DNA from: G963422275 sp963422275
GTDB taxonomy: Bacteria; Pseudomonadota; Alphaproteobacteria; Rhodobacterales; Rhodobacteraceae
Assembly (NCBI GenBank): GCA_963422275.1
Contig: OY729418.1
Span: forward strand, 2,480,001 to 2,544,000
Reading direction: 5' to 3'
Length of the DNA: 64,000 bases
Shown piece by piece: positions 60,043 through 64,000 of the stretch; positions within the stretch are counted from its first letter, which is position 1, and each line of letters starts with the position of its first letter. The notes under the pieces were generated by a model. That model saw only the letters and a program-made list of their open reading frames with translations. It had not been told where the DNA came from and searched no databases. A program made the position numbers and the translations under genes.

Positions 60043-61073
60043 TAAAGAGACTTGAAATTGTCCTGCGCCCCTTGGCGTTCATTGCGCTGGCCTTGATTCT
60101 GTGCGGGGCAATTTTCGAGTGCGCTGGATATTCCGCATTGCTGATGTTTGAAAGTATTCTGGACGGGGCGTTCCTCCATCCAGGTGCATGGGAGAAAAGC
60201 CTTCGGTGGGCGCTGCCCCTGTTCATCACCGCCGTTGGCGTCAGCATTTCGTTCCGCTGCGGTTTCTTCAACATCGGCGCTCAAGGCCAATTCTACATCG
60301 GAGCAATCTGCGCGGCATTCGTCGCTGACGCTCTCGTCTGGGCTCCGGCCGCCGTCGTTGTCCCTCTAGGAATCGTTGCAGGTATGGCAGGCGGCGCCCT
60401 TTGGGCACTCTGGCCGGGTGTTCTCCGGTTGCGTTCAGGAACAGACGAAGTCATCACGACACTAATGGGAAACTTCATTGCCGGACTGATACTCGTCTAC
60501 GTGACCTCGGGACCGCTCAAGGATCCGTCAGGCTCCGGGCAACAGGCTTCTAGCCGCATTCTTCCCCCTTCCTTCAGGATTAGCGACTCGCATGGCGTCT
60601 CCCCGACGATCGTGGCAATCGTCGCGCTCGTGGCAGTCGCGGCATGGCTGCTGGTCAACCGCACCGCCTTTGGCACGTTATCAGGACTGGCAGGGCGCAA
60701 CCCGGTCATGCTGCAGTTTCAGGGCGGTCGGCTCTGGCAGCTTGGACTGTCGAGCTTTCTGATAAGCGGCGCGCTGGCTGGCCTTGCGGGATCCATCGAG
60801 CTTTTTGGCCCCAACGGCCGCATTGCCAGCGGTTTTCTTCCAACCCATGGATTTACGGCGATTCTGGTCGCGCTTGTAGCTAACCTGTCGGTTGCGGCGG
60901 CCGTCGTCGCGAGCGTTTTCTTTGGCGGCCTCTTCTCGGCAGCGCTTTTCCTTCCCATTCTCGCCGGGCTTCCGTCCGCAGCGATCGATCTCATCAATGC
61001 GACAATCGCCTTGTTTATCACGGCGAAATTCTCCTTGAGGAAGCGAATTCGGCTCGGACGGGCGCCTCCATGA
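60039..61073 (+). CDS. Nucleoside-type ABC transporter permease 1 (YufP type)
   Basis: 344-aa membrane protein of the BPD_transp_2 family with about nine spans. Diagnostic segments are SFRCGFFNIGAQGQFYIGAICA and WPGVLRLRSGTDEVITTLMGNFIAGL, including the TDEVITT(L)M motif of the nucleoside group. Start codon is TTG at 60039, overlapping the ATPase stop by four bases, and the next gene overlaps its stop (ATGA), so all three are translationally coupled. Confidence 0.9.
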   Translation: MIKRLEIVLRPLAFIALALILCGAIFECAGYSALLMFESILDGAFLHPGAWEKSLRWALPLFITAVGVSISFRCGFFNIGAQGQFYIGAICAAFVADALVWAPAAVVVPLGIVAGMAGGALWALWPGVLRLRSGTDEVITTLMGNFIAGLILVYVTSGPLKDPSGSGQQASSRILPPSFRISDSHGVSPTIVAIVALVAVAAWLLVNRTAFGTLSGLAGRNPVMLQFQGGRLWQLGLSSFLISGALAGLAGSIELFGPNGRIASGFLPTHGFTAILVALVANLSVAAAVVASVFFGGLFSAALFLPILAGLPSAAIDLINATIALFITAKFSLRKRIRLGRAPP

Positions 61074-61972
61074 TCGAAATTCATGAATTTCTTGTCGCGA
61101 TCCTTCGATCTGGAACACCTCTGATATACGTCACGATGGCCGGGGTCATTGCGCAGCGGGCTGGTGTTTGGCACTTGGGACTTGAAGGCCTCATGATCAT
61201 CGGTGCCTGTGCAACCATAGCGGGCATAGTGCTTACCGGATCGTTCCTTTCATCAATCCTGATAGCTGTCGCGTTTTGCATCGTCGCGTCGATCCTGCAG
61301 TGGTTTGTCATAGAGGTGCTCGAGGCTGACCCAATCATTGCCGGGCTGGGGATAACCGGTCTCGGAATTGGGGGAACGGCACTTGCCGTCCAGTCGATTT
61401 TCGGGAGCCTTGCCGCAGTCAGCGCTCCATTCGGTGTTCCGAGAATCGGCTCTGCGTTCGGCCCGTACTCGCCGCTTTCCATATTTGTGCTGATCATGCC
61501 GGTCGTCGTCTTCGGGATGTGGGTGCTGCTGCACCGCACCCGTTTCGGCCTGCGCTTGTCATCTGCTGGCGAGCATCCGGCTGCCGCTCGCAGTGTCGGC
61601 GCGAATCCGTCGCTCATGCGGCTCATAGCGTTCTGTATTGGAGGCGTGTTCTGCGCCGTCGGCGGAGCCGAGCTCGCCGCAGGAAGCCTCCAGATATTTG
61701 CCCAGAACATGGTCGCGGGCCGAGGGTTCATGAGTTTTGCCGCCGTTATATTTGGCGGGAACCATCCGGTCGGGGGAGCCTTGGCCGCGATGTTCTTCAG
61801 TCTTGCTGGCGTAATCGGGATTCGAATGCAGATACATTTCGGTGCCGTCATTCCGCATGACGTCCTGCTGTGTCTTCCCTATCTGGCAACTGTTTTCGGG
61901 GTGTGGATTACCGGGCGCATGCGCGGTGGTGCAAAGTCAGCGGCTCACGCGGCAGAACTCAGGGACCGCTAG
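61070..61972 (+). CDS. Nucleoside-type ABC transporter permease 2 (YufQ type)
   Basis: 300-aa second permease with about eight spans. It has the group motif QRAGVWHLGLEGLMIIGACATIAG near the N-terminus, the RTRFGLRLSSAGEHPAAARSVGAN loop and NMVAGRGFMSFAAVIFGGNHPVGG in the last third. The last gene of the run, it ends at 61972. The following 218 bp before the convergent aldehyde dehydrogenase stop carry no gene. Confidence 0.9.
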   Translation: MIEIHEFLVAILRSGTPLIYVTMAGVIAQRAGVWHLGLEGLMIIGACATIAGIVLTGSFLSSILIAVAFCIVASILQWFVIEVLEADPIIAGLGITGLGIGGTALAVQSIFGSLAAVSAPFGVPRIGSAFGPYSPLSIFVLIMPVVVFGMWVLLHRTRFGLRLSSAGEHPAAARSVGANPSLMRLIAFCIGGVFCAVGGAELAAGSLQIFAQNMVAGRGFMSFAAVIFGGNHPVGGALAAMFFSLAGVIGIRMQIHFGAVIPHDVLLCLPYLATVFGVWITGRMRGGAKSAAHAAELRDR

Positions 61973-62190
61973 AATTTCTGCGAATCTTTCTGTTTAAACT
62001 TGAAGATTTGCTTGCCGCGGCGTTCTTTGCACTCAAGCTAAGCGCTGTTTGCCGCTGACAAGCCAAACGGAACTTCGGTCCTTAAAAAAGCGCACCTTTC
62101 TGTTGCAAGACGCACCAAAACACATTCGTGTCCGAGTGCGGAATGGAACAAACCGTGCGTGTCAAAAACTGGAATCAATCTGGCATGATG

Positions 62191-63666
62191 TCAGATGGAC
62201 ATGCAGAGATATTTCAATTCGAGATAGTCTTCGATTCCGTGGCGAGATCCCTCACGTCCGATTCCAGACTGTTTGACACCTCCGAATGGCGCGACTTCAG
62301 TCGAAAAAAGCCCAGTGTTTATACCGACCATCCCATATTCGAGTGCCTCTGCAACTCTCCACACCCGCGAAATGTCCTTTGAGAAGAAGTAGGACGCAAG
62401 TCCGTGAATCGAATCGTTTGCCATCTCGATCACCTCTTCCTCAGTTTCAAATCGGAATAGCGGAGCGACTGGACCAAAGGTTTCATCGTGGGCAATCAGC
62501 ATGTCTTGGGTCACTTCGGCAACAACCGTGGGTTCAAACCAGGTGCCCCCAAGAGCATGTGCCTTTCCTCCTGCGACCAACCTAGCCCCTTTTCGGACAG
62601 CGTCTTCAATGTGGGCCTCAACTTTTCGGACAGCGTCTTCGTTGATCAGCGGTCCGGTATTGACGCCTTCCTCGAATCCATCTCCCAATCGAAGCGTCCC
62701 AGTGGCTTTTGCGAGTTTATCGGCAAACAGGTCGTAAATTCCCGACTGCACGTATACCCGGTTCGCGCAGACACAGGTCTGGCCGTTGTTGCGGTACTTT
62801 GAAATCATGGCACCTTCGACTGCCGCATCGATGTCAGCATCGTCGAATACGATGAACGGAGCATTGCCGCCCAGTTCCATCGAAACCTTCTTGATCTGGT
62901 CGCTCGATTGCCGAATTAACATCCTCCCGACCTCGGTGGATCCCGTGAAGGTAATTTTTCGGATGGTCGGGTTGGAACAGAATTCCTCGCCAATCTCGCG
63001 CGAACGGGTGGACGTGATCACTGACAACACGCCCTTCGGAATGCCGGCGCGTTCTGCAAGCACGGCCATTGCCAAGGCGGAAAGCGGAGTCTCGCTGGCT
63101 GGGCGCGCAACGAACGTGCAACCGACGGCAAGTGCGGGAGCAACCTTTCTCGCAATCATTGCATTTGGGAAGTTCCAGGGCGTGATGGATGCGACTACCC
63201 CAACCGGCTGCTTGATAACGACTAGTCGCTTGTCTGCTTGATGACCGGGGACAGTTTCGCCGTACACCCTCTTTGCTTCTTCGGCGAACCACTGGACGAA
63301 GGACGCGCCGTACATGATCTCGCCCTTCGCTTCGAGAAAAGGTTTGCCCATTTCCGCCGTCAATATTGCCGCCAGATCGTCTGCATTCTCGATCATCAGC
63401 CGGTACCATTCCAGAAGAAGACTCGACCGTTCCTTCGCTGCCTTGGCGGCCCATGCCTTCTGCGTTGCCTTGCAGGCATCGATTGCGCGCTTGGTTTCGG
63501 CAATGCCAAGATCAGGCACTTCGGCGATGACGTCGCCCCTTGCCGGATTCATTACCGGGAATGTCGAGCCGTCGTCCGCATTGATCCATTCACCTGCGAC
63601 CAACGCTTTCGTTGCAAGCAAATCGGGGTCCCTAAGCATCGACGACAAATTTGTGGAATCAAGCAT
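62191..63666 (-). CDS. Succinate-semialdehyde dehydrogenase-like aldehyde dehydrogenase
   Basis: 491-aa ALDH closest to the GabD group (NAD(P)-dependent oxidation of succinate semialdehyde or a related aldehyde). The catalytic Cys is in NNGQTCVCANRV, the catalytic Glu in SMELGGNAP, and the GabD-type oxyanion/substrate region is ITPWNFPNAMIARKVAPALA. The normally invariant cofactor lysine motif (KPA-x-x-TP) reads ARPASETP, so Lys is Arg here. The C-terminus GGVKQSGIGREGSRHGIEDYLELKYLCM is typical. It stands alone, convergent with the nucleoside-type ABC genes. Confidence 0.85.
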   Translation of the reverse strand: MLDSTNLSSMLRDPDLLATKALVAGEWINADDGSTFPVMNPARGDVIAEVPDLGIAETKRAIDACKATQKAWAAKAAKERSSLLLEWYRLMIENADDLAAILTAEMGKPFLEAKGEIMYGASFVQWFAEEAKRVYGETVPGHQADKRLVVIKQPVGVVASITPWNFPNAMIARKVAPALAVGCTFVARPASETPLSALAMAVLAERAGIPKGVLSVITSTRSREIGEEFCSNPTIRKITFTGSTEVGRMLIRQSSDQIKKVSMELGGNAPFIVFDDADIDAAVEGAMISKYRNNGQTCVCANRVYVQSGIYDLFADKLAKATGTLRLGDGFEEGVNTGPLINEDAVRKVEAHIEDAVRKGARLVAGGKAHALGGTWFEPTVVAEVTQDMLIAHDETFGPVAPLFRFETEEEVIEMANDSIHGLASYFFSKDISRVWRVAEALEYGMVGINTGLFSTEVAPFGGVKQSGIGREGSRHGIEDYLELKYLCMSI

Positions 63667-63817
63667 TTTCTCACCTGTTTTTGTTCGAGCGCCTCATTTC
63701 ACAATAGCACCGGCGATTCAAGGCTTGATGGCAAAATCACTTCGGACATCTGTGCGTGCGCTGGCATTGGAACTTCAGGTTGCCCAGCGTAGTTGGCGCA
63801 TCTGCAGTTTAAATTTC

Positions 63818-64000
63818 TTGGCTCAATTCGCGATTCGCAGGCATGTCCTGGCGTTGACGGCTGCGAGGCAGGCTCTTGGCGATGGATGCCTGCCGAGGAC
63901 GACGAGATGGAACCACCTCGGATAGCTGCCCAGGCACTTGGTGGCGATGCCGCGGGAGCGCCGCAGGAAGCCCTTGATCTGGCTGTGGCGACTGTTGACC
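63818..64000 (-). mobile_element. IS1595/ISXO2-like transposase 3' end, copy B (cut by window end)
   Basis: Minus strand reads VNSRHSQIKGFLRRS, RGIATKCLGSYPRWFHL and VVLGRHPSPRACLAAVNART before its stop. Unlike copy A at 11356, the frame stays open through this region, so the element may be complete to the right of the window. Both copies have the same orientation and start TTGGCTCAATT. Confidence 0.65.

Overview
The window looks like chromosomal DNA of an alphaproteobacterium, probably marine and close to Rhodobacterales. The evidence is the split F0 operon atpI-atpB-atpE-atpF'-atpF with no F1 genes nearby, glcDEF, a BioMNY biotin transporter, a DmdA-type demethylase, a RutR-type regulator, and nth beside a PfkB-family adenosine kinase. 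Coding is dense and balanced between strands. It is interrupted by decayed insertion-sequence material (about 11.3-12.4, 32.75-33.5, 39.1-42.7, 53.6-54.2 and 63.8-64.0 kb), so the genome has a history of transposition followed by erosion.

Region by region. (1) 0.1-10.3 kb is a sugar island: an extended class I mannose-6-phosphate isomerase, an FGGY kinase divergent from an AGE-family epimerase, a CUT2-type ABC importer (binding protein, permease, single-domain ATPase) and an aldo/keto reductase. A peptidase S51 gene follows. (2) 12.5-25.2 kb is a catabolic block: an MttB-family methyltransferase lacking the amber codon, a ketopantoate-reductase-like enzyme, an FMN alpha-hydroxyacid dehydrogenase, a ThDP enzyme, a transthyretin/5-hydroxyisourate-hydrolase-like protein and a DmdA-like demethylase. 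These run head-on into a complete peptide/opine-type ABC importer. I infer uptake and breakdown of an unidentified methylated compound. This is the best candidate here for an undescribed pathway. (3) 25.7-37.8 kb is mainly housekeeping: a DMT exporter, an ArsR regulator, the F0 operon (atpB carries a frameshift), an Ada/Ogt-type protein, nth, adenosine kinase, a HIT protein, a CHCC zinc-finger protein, polA and a DUF1285 protein. An EcsC-family gene follows at 38.0-39.05 kb. (4) 39.1-42.7 kb is debris, with a Uma2-family gene, a DUF3800 relic, strong hairpins and repeats. (5) 42.9-47.4 kb holds a short acyl-CoA ligase and an atypical thiolase facing bioMNY. (6) 47.9-51.8 kb is the glycolate oxidase operon glcDEF. 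It is followed by an hsp20 gene whose leader looks like a ROSE RNA thermometer under an RpoH-type promoter. (7) 52.8-62.0 kb has a RutR-like regulator and then a co-oriented run: a uracil-DNA-glycosylase-like gene behind two tandem RutR-like palindromes, a GMC oxidoreductase, a NIPSNAP protein and a BMP-type (nucleoside-family) ABC importer. (8) gabD-like and a transposase tail close the window.

No rRNA, tRNA or CRISPR array was recognised. All assignments come from reading motifs and from general knowledge of families. No searches were run.
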